Assembly (NCBI GenBank): GCA_030642645.1
Contig: DAOWNJ010000043.1
Location: 1 to 7,654, forward strand
Direction: 5' to 3'
Source of the DNA: Dehalococcoidia bacterium
Lineage (GTDB): Bacteria; Chloroflexota; Dehalococcoidia; E44-bin15; DAOWNJ01
Length of the DNA stretch: 7,654 nt
In this document: positions 1 through 5,989 of the stretch, piece after piece
Layout: every line of letters begins with the position of its first letter
Numbering within the stretch: the first letter of the stretch is position 1
Program-made: the position numbers and the translations under genes
Notes under the pieces: model-generated
Told to the model about the DNA's origin: nothing
Database searches by the model: none
Seen by the model: only the letters and a program-made list of their open reading frames with translations

Positions 1-1217
1 GGCGCTATTGCGTTGATGTAAACGCTCGGGCCTTAAGAACTATTATTGTCGGGATAGGCGGAAGGGCTGATGGATATCCCAGGGTAACCGGATATGACAT
101 TACCGCAGCCACCGAGACAGCAGCCATCCATGCCCTGACCACCGGCATCAGGGACTTAAGGGAAAGGTTTAGAAGGACAGTTGTGGGATATACCTACGAT
201 AACAGGCCGGTAACATGTGAGGACCTTGGGGTTAGCGGGGCGATGACCGTTTTGTTGAAGGATGCAATTAAGCCGAACCTGGTCCAGTCAACGGAGGGGC
301 ACCCTATGATCTGCCATGGCTTCCCCTTTGCCAATGTGGCCCATGGGAATAACTCCGTCCTCGCTGATATGGTCGGTTTAAAGCTTGCTGATTATGTGGT
401 CACTGAGAGCGGCTTTGGTGCTGAATGCGGCTTCTCCAAGCTTATCGATGTCAAGTGCAGGCAGAGCGGACTGAAGTGTGACTGTGCTGTCATTGTCGCC
501 TCCATCAGGGCGCTTAAGGAGCATGGTGGGGCCTTTCGTCTTCGCCCCGGGGTCTCATACTCCAGGGTTAGGGAGGCGGCGGAGACTGAGAACCTGCCGG
601 CACTGGAGAGGGGATGTGAGAACCTGGCCCGGAATATAGAGATCGTGAAGATGTATGGTGTCCCTGCTGTGGTAGCCATCAACAGGTTCAACCCTGATAC
701 CGAAGCCGAGATAGAACTGGTGCGGAGGAAGGCTCTGGAGGCAGGTGCTGATGGTGTTGCCACTGTAGAGTGTTGGGCCAGAGGGGGGGAGGGTGCATTG
801 GAGCTTGCCGATGCGGTGATTAAGGCGGTAGAGAAACCACATGAGATGAAATTCCTCTACCCCGATGATGCCTCTATCAGGGAGAAGATCGAGACTATAG
901 CCACCAGGGTATTCGGTGCCGATGGGGTGGACTATTCCCCTGAGGTGGAGCAAAAGATAAGGCTTTATAACGAGCTCGGGTTCAGTGAGATGAGCATCAA
1001 CATGGCTAAAACACAGCTCTCCCTATCTCATGACCCCAATTGGAAGGGAGTGCCCAGGAACTATAAGCTGCCCGTCCGCGATATCAGGGCTTCGGTAGGG
1101 GCTGGCTTCCTCTATCCCCTTTGCGGCATCTTCCCCACAATGCCTGGGCTCCCATCAGTGCCAGCATTCACCTCGGTGGATATCGATGGGACCGGGAACA
1201 CTGTAGGTCTTTTTTAG
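1..1217 (+). CDS. fhs: Formate--tetrahydrofolate ligase (5'-truncated by window edge)
   Basis: This enzyme joins formate to tetrahydrofolate using ATP, giving 10-formyl-tetrahydrofolate in the cytoplasm. It is the entry step of the Wood-Ljungdahl methyl branch. The reading frame is open from base 3 (bases 1-2 end a split codon), leaving about 404 residues of a family that is usually about 555 long. The P-loop part is therefore off the window. Visible family blocks are VVGYTYD near 180, GAMTVLLKDAIKPNLVQ near 238-288, PFANVAHG near 327-350, LADYVVTESGFGA near 384-422, VASIRALKEHGG at 495-530, VVAINRF near 669-689, and the C-terminal MPGLPSVPA and VGLF endings. The GTG at 183 is internal, not the start. 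Several normally fixed positions differ (see findings), but the frame is intact. A 12-nt gap to the next gene suggests cotranscription. The assignment is secure. Whether it acts in the synthetic or the ATP-yielding direction cannot be told. Confidence 0.95.
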   Translation, partial: RYCVDVNARALRTIIVGIGGRADGYPRVTGYDITAATETAAIHALTTGIRDLRERFRRTVVGYTYDNRPVTCEDLGVSGAMTVLLKDAIKPNLVQSTEGHPMICHGFPFANVAHGNNSVLADMVGLKLADYVVTESGFGAECGFSKLIDVKCRQSGLKCDCAVIVASIRALKEHGGAFRLRPGVSYSRVREAAETENLPALERGCENLARNIEIVKMYGVPAVVAINRFNPDTEAEIELVRRKALEAGADGVATVECWARGGEGALELADAVIKAVEKPHEMKFLYPDDASIREKIETIATRVFGADGVDYSPEVEQKIRLYNELGFSEMSINMAKTQLSLSHDPNWKGVPRNYKLPVRDIRASVGAGFLYPLCGIFPTMPGLPSVPAFTSVDIDGTGNTVGLF

Positions 1218-1225
1218 AAGGAGGA
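1218..1225 (+). promoter_or_regulatory. Ribosome binding site supporting a TTG start
   Basis: AAGGAGGA begins right after the fhs stop codon (1215-1217) and ends 4 nt before the TTG at 1230. This near-perfect Shine-Dalgarno sequence is the main reason for accepting the non-ATG start. It lets ribosomes reload directly after finishing fhs. Confidence 0.8.
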
Positions 1226-1229
1226 CCCG

Positions 1230-2663
1230 TTGAATCAGGAGAAGCTTCAGGAGTTTGAGCCTATCTTTTACCCAGAATCCATCGCTGTAGTCGGCGCCTC
1301 CAAGGACGAGTGGAAGTTTGGCACTAGATACCTTCGAGCCTTGACCACATCCGGCTTTGAGGGCCCCCTCTACCCGGTCAACCCCGGCGGTGGCGAGATT
1401 CTGGGGCTCAAGGCTTACCCTAACCTCACCTCGATCCCTGGCCCTGTGGACTATGTTATCATCTCTATTCCAGCCCAGTATATTCCTGACCTCCTTGATG
1501 ACTGCACTCGCAAGGGGGTGAGGGTCGTTCAAATGTTCACCGCTGGTTTCTCAGAAACAGGGGAGGAGGAGGGCAGGAGGCTGGAAGAGGAGATAGTGAA
1601 GAAGGCTCAAGAGGGCGGGTTCCGAATTATCGGCCCAAACTGCATCGGGGTATATACCCCAGCCCACCACATGCCCTATGGGCCGATGGAGTTCTCAGGG
1701 GAGGCAGGTTCAGTAGCGTTTATCTCCCAGAGCGGGGGGGTTGCTGGAAACTTTATTGAGGAGGGGATCAGAAGGGGGATTCAGTTCAGCAAGGCGGTCA
1801 GCTTTGGCAATGGCTGTGATCTGGATAGCATCGATTACCTGGAGTATCTGGCGGTTGACCCTGAGACCAGGATAATTGGGGCATATTTGGAGGGTGCAAG
1901 GGATGGGAGACGACTCTTTGAGTTGGTCAAGGAGGTCTCGAAGAAGAAGCCGATGATTATTTGGAAGGGGGGTAGAACCTCGGCTGGGGCCCAGGCAGCA
2001 GCCTCTCACACCGGATCGCTTGCCGGCTCGGAGGTTATCTGGAAGGCAGCCTTAAAACAGGCTGGTGCTATTAAGGTGGAGAGCCATGAGGAGCTGGTCG
2101 ATACTATCCTTGCATTTCAACAGCTTTCTCATTTTGACGGGGACCGTATCGCCATTATTGCCGGGCTATATGGGGCTGGTGGGGGGGCAAGTGTTGCCTC
2201 AAGCGATGCCTGTCTGAGCGAGGGGCTTGATGTGCCACCATTTACCGATGAGACGAGGGCCAGGTTTAAGGCCATTCTCCCTGCGGCGGGTAGCATCTTT
2301 AGAAACCCCCTCGATATGGGCTCTGTTGGGGGAATCCTGGAGATACTCGAAAAGACAATCGAAATTGTGCTCGCTGATCCCATTATAGAACTTGTCATAA
2401 TCCAGGTGCCTGTAGATTTCCTTGCCGGGTTCGCGTCAGCGGAGATATTCCAGGGCACCATTGATATTCTGGTAAGTTTCAGGAAAGCTCAGAATAAACC
2501 TATAGTTTTGCTTTCACCACCGGGTTCAGCAGTGGCCCAGCGACAGGAATTCGAGAGAAGGCTCTCTGATGCACGGATACCCACCTATCCCACCTTCGAG
2601 CGGGCGGCGAGGGCGATTGTGAACCTGAGCTGGTACTGTAGATTCCACGCAATAGAAGAATAG
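1230..2663 (+). CDS. ADP-forming acyl-CoA synthetase, alpha-type subunit (CoA-binding and ligase domains only)
   Basis: This protein resembles the alpha chain of ADP-forming acetyl-CoA synthetase, which turns acyl-CoA, ADP and phosphate into acid, CoA and ATP through a phosphohistidine. It has 477 residues, close to the family's alpha chain of about 460. The N-terminal CoA-binding Rossmann domain spans about 10-145 and includes SIAVVGAS, VNPGG and IIGPNCIG (133-140). The succinyl-CoA-ligase-like domain spans about 155-295 and includes FISQSGG (164-170), IGAYLEG and the ASHTGSLAGS loop. His260 in that loop is the expected phosphorylated histidine. A third alpha-type domain follows to the end. 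No ATP-grasp (beta) domain is fused, and none is encoded next door. The TTG start at 1230 is chosen because AAGGAGGA lies at 1218-1225 and no better in-frame start is near. The gap to queA is 3 nt. Substrate is unknown: acetate, propionate, branched or aryl acids are all possible. Confidence 0.88.
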   Translation: MNQEKLQEFEPIFYPESIAVVGASKDEWKFGTRYLRALTTSGFEGPLYPVNPGGGEILGLKAYPNLTSIPGPVDYVIISIPAQYIPDLLDDCTRKGVRVVQMFTAGFSETGEEEGRRLEEEIVKKAQEGGFRIIGPNCIGVYTPAHHMPYGPMEFSGEAGSVAFISQSGGVAGNFIEEGIRRGIQFSKAVSFGNGCDLDSIDYLEYLAVDPETRIIGAYLEGARDGRRLFELVKEVSKKKPMIIWKGGRTSAGAQAAASHTGSLAGSEVIWKAALKQAGAIKVESHEELVDTILAFQQLSHFDGDRIAIIAGLYGAGGGASVASSDACLSEGLDVPPFTDETRARFKAILPAAGSIFRNPLDMGSVGGILEILEKTIEIVLADPIIELVIIQVPVDFLAGFASAEIFQGTIDILVSFRKAQNKPIVLLSPPGSAVAQRQEFERRLSDARIPTYPTFERAARAIVNLSWYCRFHAIEE

Positions 2664-2666
2664 ACC

Positions 2667-3686
2667 ATGAAGACCAGTGAATTCGATTATTCCCTCCCTC
2701 CTGAGCTCATCGCCCAGGCCCCTATCGAGCCAAGGAGCAACTCAAGGCTTATGGTCCTATCCAGAAGCGATGGCTCAATTGAGCATCGTCATTTCTTTGA
2801 TATAATCGACCTTCTCCACCCCGGCGATGTCCTTGTTTTCAATGACAGCCGCGTCATCCCGGCGCGAATCTTTGCTCATAAGCAGAATGGTGGGGGGAGG
2901 GTGGAGCTTTTGCTCTTGAGGAGGCTTGAGCCCAATGTCTGGGAGGCATTGGCGAAGCCTGGGCGAAGGCTCACGATCGGGGCAGTTATTGAGTTGGGGG
3001 AGGAAGGAACGCCCCCCGTCCTGGGGGAGGTCATTGGAATTGGGGAGGGTGGGGTAAGGACCATTCGCTTCTCCGATGAGGAGACACTTGAGGGCTTGGG
3101 GAGGGTGCCGCTACCACCTTATATTCACCTCCCATTAGATGACTCCGAGCGCTATCAGACGGTCTACTCCAGGGTGAAGGGAAGCGTTGCCGCCCCCACG
3201 GCAGGGCTGCATTTCACCCCTGAGCTACTCCATCGCCTGGAGGAGAAGGGGATCCGATTTGCCTTTGTTACCCTTCATGTAGGGCTGGACTCATTTCGCC
3301 CGGTTCGTGTCGAAGACCCACGCCAGCACCCTATTCACAGGGAATACTGCGAGCTGAACGAGGAGGTCGCCCAGGAGCTCTCCCTAGCCAAAGGGGAGGG
3401 AAGACGCATAGTCTGTGTGGGAACAACCTCAGTGCGTGCCCTGGAGGCTACTTCAGAGGGAGAGCACATCAAACCGTTTAAAGGGTGGATAGACCTCCTG
3501 ATCCTGCCTGGCCATCAATTCCGCATGGTGGACGGGCTTATCACAAACTTCCACCTTCCCCGCTCGACCCTCCTGATGCTTGTATTCGCCTTTGCCGGAG
3601 GAGACCTTATTGAAAGAGCATATAGAGAGGCTGTGCGGCTTCGCTATCGCTTCTACAGCTTTGGTGACGGCATGCTGGTTTTATGA
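2667..3686 (+). CDS. queA: S-adenosylmethionine:tRNA ribosyltransferase-isomerase
   Basis: QueA moves and isomerises the ribosyl group of S-adenosylmethionine onto 7-aminomethyl-7-deazaguanine at the tRNA wobble position. The product is epoxyqueuosine, the penultimate step of queuosine synthesis. At 339 residues the length is normal. Hallmarks run in order: FDYSLPPELIAQAPIEPR at the N-terminus, GDVLVFNDSRVIPAR (about 52-66), LAKPGRR, APTAGLHFT (176-184), TLHVGLDSFRPV, VGTTSVRALE, ITNFHLPRSTLLMLV, and YRFYSFGDGMLVL at the C-terminus. The ATG lies 3 nt after the upstream stop with only a weak purine stretch (AGAAG at 2655-2659), so translation is probably coupled. The usual partner tgt is not adjacent here. 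The call is secure. Confidence 0.97.
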   Translation: MKTSEFDYSLPPELIAQAPIEPRSNSRLMVLSRSDGSIEHRHFFDIIDLLHPGDVLVFNDSRVIPARIFAHKQNGGGRVELLLLRRLEPNVWEALAKPGRRLTIGAVIELGEEGTPPVLGEVIGIGEGGVRTIRFSDEETLEGLGRVPLPPYIHLPLDDSERYQTVYSRVKGSVAAPTAGLHFTPELLHRLEEKGIRFAFVTLHVGLDSFRPVRVEDPRQHPIHREYCELNEEVAQELSLAKGEGRRIVCVGTTSVRALEATSEGEHIKPFKGWIDLLILPGHQFRMVDGLITNFHLPRSTLLMLVFAFAGGDLIERAYREAVRLRYRFYSFGDGMLVL

Positions 3687-3694
3687 TATGAAAT

Positions 3695-3699
3695 GGAGG
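3695..3699 (+). promoter_or_regulatory. Ribosome binding site deciding the MBL start
   Basis: GGAGG starts on the last base of the ATG at 3693 and ends 5 nt before the ATG at 3705. It can serve only the second ATG. The first ATG has just a 6-nt gap from the queA stop, with no purine-rich site in it. Confidence 0.65.
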
Positions 3700-3704
3700 G
3701 AGAG

Positions 3705-4346
3705 ATGAGGATCACCATCATTTATGACAACGAGGTGAGGGAAGAGGGTCTACAAGCAGACTGGGGGTTCTCCTGTCTTATAGAGGCAAAGGAAGTGCCC
3801 CAGATTTTGTTTGATACCGGTGCCAGTGGTTCCATATTGCTCCATAATATGAGGATATTGGGGCTCGACCCAGGAGCTATCAGGATAATAGTGCTCTCGC
3901 ATCCCCACTGGGACCATGTTGGTGGCCTTTCGGACATCTTGGAGGTGAATAGGGACGCCGAGGTCTATGTTCCAGGGTCGTTTAGGCGGACAATCCCTGG
4001 AAGAAAGGTGACCTCGGTTAGAGAACCACTTCAAATTTGCGAAGGGGTCTTTACCACCGGCGAGCTTGAAGGCATTGAGCAGTCTTTAGCGATCAATACT
4101 GACAAGGGGGTATTTGTGGTGGTAGGGTGTTCCCACCCTGGGGTGGGTGAGATCTTGGATTCCGCCTCTAGATTTGGCAGGGTGTATGGCATCGTCGGCG
4201 GCTTCCATGGGTTTCGCGACTTTGAGAGGTTAAATGGCCTATCTCTAATCTGCCCTTGCCATTGCACGCAGTATAAATCGGAAATAAGACGCCTGTTCCC
4301 AGAACAATGCATAGAGTGTGGAGCAGGACTGGTGCTTGAGCTATAA
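3705..4346 (+). CDS. Metallo-beta-lactamase-fold hydrolase, dihydropterin-phosphate-synthase-like (COG1237-type)
   Basis: This small cytoplasmic MBL-fold protein has no signal peptide. From the ATG at 3705 it has 213 residues. It shows LFDTGASG near the N-terminus, the metal motif SHPHWDHVGG (Ser65 to Gly74: His66, His68, Asp70, His71), VVVGCSHPGVGEIL with a third metal histidine, and GGFHGF followed by CPCHC near the C-terminus. The VGCSHPG block is typical of the group that includes 7,8-dihydropterin-6-methyl-4-(ribofuranosyl)aminobenzene-5'-phosphate synthase. Members of that group are often about 250 residues or more, so this is a short form. An in-frame ATG at 3693 would add four residues. 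I prefer 3705 because GGAGG at 3695-3699 is then spaced 5 nt away. The C-terminal tail has Cys183, Cys185, Cys187, Cys202 and Cys205. Fold is certain; the reaction is not, and a pterin or one-carbon role is inferred only from family and neighbours. Confidence 0.85.
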   Translation: MRITIIYDNEVREEGLQADWGFSCLIEAKEVPQILFDTGASGSILLHNMRILGLDPGAIRIIVLSHPHWDHVGGLSDILEVNRDAEVYVPGSFRRTIPGRKVTSVREPLQICEGVFTTGELEGIEQSLAINTDKGVFVVVGCSHPGVGEILDSASRFGRVYGIVGGFHGFRDFERLNGLSLICPCHCTQYKSEIRRLFPEQCIECGAGLVLEL

Positions 4347-4359
4347 CATTCAAATGAAG

Positions 4360-5118
4360 TTACCTTCCCTGGAATTCCGGCTCCCTTTTCTCAAGGAAGG
4401 CTTGAATACCTTCCCGGAAGTCTTCGGTTTGTTGCAGGTTCAGTATCGTCTGGTAGGCGTATTCGTAGCCCTCAAGCCCTCTATTAACAGCCTCCTTGAT
4501 GCTCCTTATCGAAAGTGGCGGCATCCTCTTGATCTTGTTGGCCAGTTCTATGGCAGCATCCATGAGCTCCTCATCGGGCACAACCCTGGTTACCAGTCCC
4601 CATTGATAGGCCTCATCGGCGCTCAGGTATTTGGAGGTCATCAGGGCCTCTTTGGCCCGAAATCTGCCGACCTCAGAGGCAAGGCGAATGATCCCGTAGG
4701 GACAGGCCATACCCAGGCTGGTTGCTGGCCAGGCGAACCTTGCCCCCTCCGAGGCAACTATAAGATCGAACTCTAGTAACCATTGGGAACCCTCGCCGGC
4801 AGCGATGCCATTAACAGCACCGATGATAGGCTTTTCAAAGGCCAGAATTCGCATTGGTTCCCTCTTCATCCGAATGGCCCCTTTTCTCAGCTTGACAGGG
4901 TCCATTTCAAATTCTGAGATGTCTGCGCCGGCACAAAAGGCGCGACCAGCCCCGGTAACAATCACCACCCTGACCTCATCGTCTACCTCTAGCTCATCAA
5001 GCGCATCAAGGAACTCTGATCTCATCTCCAGGCTGACCGCATTCAATTTCTCGGGGCGATTGAAGGTTATGATGGCTATTCCATCCCTCTTTTCCACCAA
5101 GATATTCTTGTATTGCAT
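4360..5118 (-). CDS. Enoyl-CoA hydratase/isomerase (crotonase) family protein, atypical active site
   Basis: This 252-residue single-domain crotonase-fold protein is the usual length for the family. Visible blocks are ITFNRPEKLNAV (17-28), VVIVTGAGRAFCAGADI (51-67) which supplies one oxyanion-hole amide and the CoA pocket, KPIIGAVNGIAAGEG (96-110) which supplies the other, and FREGIQAFLEKREPEF near the C-terminus. Aligned by eye to mitochondrial enoyl-CoA hydratase, the two catalytic glutamates fall on Gln112 (codon 4783-4785) and Ala132 (codon 4723-4725). Simple hydratase activity is therefore doubtful. Isomerase, thioesterase, lyase or another acyl-CoA reaction is possible. The ATG is preceded by AAGGAGGT (complement at 5127-5134) at 8-nt spacing. 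It is the last gene of the minus-strand block, 31 nt after the DegV gene. Family call is firm; the substrate is unknown. Confidence 0.88.
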   Translation of the reverse strand: MQYKNILVEKRDGIAIITFNRPEKLNAVSLEMRSEFLDALDELEVDDEVRVVIVTGAGRAFCAGADISEFEMDPVKLRKGAIRMKREPMRILAFEKPIIGAVNGIAAGEGSQWLLEFDLIVASEGARFAWPATSLGMACPYGIIRLASEVGRFRAKEALMTSKYLSADEAYQWGLVTRVVPDEELMDAAIELANKIKRMPPLSIRSIKEAVNRGLEGYEYAYQTILNLQQTEDFREGIQAFLEKREPEFQGR

Positions 5119-5126
5119 CCCGACAT

Positions 5127-5134
5127 ACCTCCTT
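5127..5134 (-). promoter_or_regulatory. Ribosome binding site of the crotonase gene
   Basis: AAGGAGGT on the minus strand lies 8 nt before the ATG. It is a full-strength site within the 31-nt gap after the DegV stop. It supports independent initiation on a shared transcript. Confidence 0.75.
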
Positions 5135-5149
5135 ATTTACATCCTGGGT

Positions 5150-5989
5150 CTATTCTCCCTCTATCAAAGCCACACCGAGGGCGTGAGGCCCAACATGCGC
5201 CCCGGTTACACAACCCACCGATAACCTGTAGATCCTCTCTTTGGGGTATATCGAGGCCAGGCGCTCAGCGAGCATCTCGGCCTCATCGGGTGTCACGGCA
5301 TCGCCTACCGCAAGCTCACGGATGTTATTGAAGCTGGCAACGAAGTTGTATAGATAGTTAACTGCCCTGGCCCTGGAGCGCTCACGGGCAACGGGGACAA
5401 CCTCCCCATCCTTGACTCCAAGAATGGGGTGAACCCTCAATAGACTCCCCATGAAGGCCTGTGCCCTGCCAATACGCCCCCCTTTTGCCAGGTACTCCAG
5501 TGTATCAAAGGCCACACGGAGATGCGCCCGTGGGATGATGCAGTGAACCTCGCTAACCAACTGGTCAAGGTTCATCCCCTCTCTAGCCAGCTTTGCAGCG
5601 GCTATCACTATCAGCCCCTCCTGGGCTGTCGCTGCCCTTGTGTCTATGACCTCCACACGGCACCCTTTCCCCAACTGCTCCCTTGCCTGAAGTGCCACAT
5701 CGCATATCGCGCTGAGGGGAGGTGCAAGGTGAACCGATGCGATCTCATCGGTCTCCTCGGCGAGTTTTTCATAGACCTCCATGACCTCGCCTATGCTGGG
5801 GACTGATGTTGTGGGAAAGGCTGGGCTCTCCTTCAGCTTTCGAAAGAACTCCTCCTTGGATATATCAACCCCATCTCGATAGGACTCCTCCCCGAAGTGG
5901 ACATAGATGGGGATCACCGTGATGCCCAGCTCCTCAGCTAGGTCCTGGGGGATATCGCATACAGAGTCGGTAACAACCTTCACCGTCAT
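5150..5989 (-). CDS. DegV-family fatty-acid-binding protein
   Basis: DegV (FakB-type) proteins bind a fatty acid and, in Firmicutes, present it to the kinase FakA for phosphorylation. At 279 residues the length is typical. It has the N-terminal VKVVTDSVCDIP and the IPIYVHFGEESYRDG strand, then TTSVPS (60-65), the HLAPPLS segment with Ser93, VIDTRAAT (114-121), LEYLAKGGRIGRA (164-176) and HVGPHALG (265-272). Thr61, Ser93, Arg172 and His265 lie where FakB-type proteins contact the acyl carboxylate. The LAPP stretch replaces the more usual LSSG. The start codon overlaps the threonine aldolase stop by 4 nt (ATGA at 5986-5989), with AAAGGAGGT (complement 5996-6004) just upstream. No FakA-like kinase gene is in view, so whether this is part of fatty acid activation is open. 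Confidence 0.93.
   Translation of the reverse strand: MTVKVVTDSVCDIPQDLAEELGITVIPIYVHFGEESYRDGVDISKEEFFRKLKESPAFPTTSVPSIGEVMEVYEKLAEETDEIASVHLAPPLSAICDVALQAREQLGKGCRVEVIDTRAATAQEGLIVIAAAKLAREGMNLDQLVSEVHCIIPRAHLRVAFDTLEYLAKGGRIGRAQAFMGSLLRVHPILGVKDGEVVPVARERSRARAVNYLYNFVASFNNIRELAVGDAVTPDEAEMLAERLASIYPKERIYRLSVGCVTGAHVGPHALGVALIEGE

Noticed and set aside
183..1217. A 344-residue protein starting at GTG 183
   Set aside because: The fhs frame continues open upstream to base 3 with family-matching sequence (RTIIVGIGG, RDLRERF), so 183 is an internal codon.
783..2187. Three runs of seven G (783-789, 1734-1740, 2181-2187) as possible phase-variation or frameshift sites
   Set aside because: Each run encodes family-conserved or glycine-rich stretches and the frames stay open across all of them. 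Seven G is short for phase switching.
2779..2806. TTGAGC-N16-TATAAT, a strong promoter-like match inside queA
   Set aside because: The match is good by eye, but it lies deep in conserved queA codons with no gene start close downstream. The MBL gene is about 900 nt away, so it is best treated as chance.
4132..4147. CCCACCC-TG-GGGTGGG inverted repeat in the MBL gene
   Set aside because: It falls exactly on codons for the conserved CSHPGVG motif, the 2-nt centre leaves little loop, and no U-run follows, so it is not a terminator.
4363..4400. CCTTCC/GGAAGG hairpin at the end of the crotonase gene as a shared terminator
   Set aside because: The 6-bp arms are 26 nt apart inside coding sequence with no U-tract on either strand.
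4318..4776. Open plus-strand frame of 152 codons opposite the crotonase gene
   Set aside because: It is the antisense shadow of a clear crotonase gene, starts inside the MBL gene, and shows no recognisable domain or ribosome binding site.
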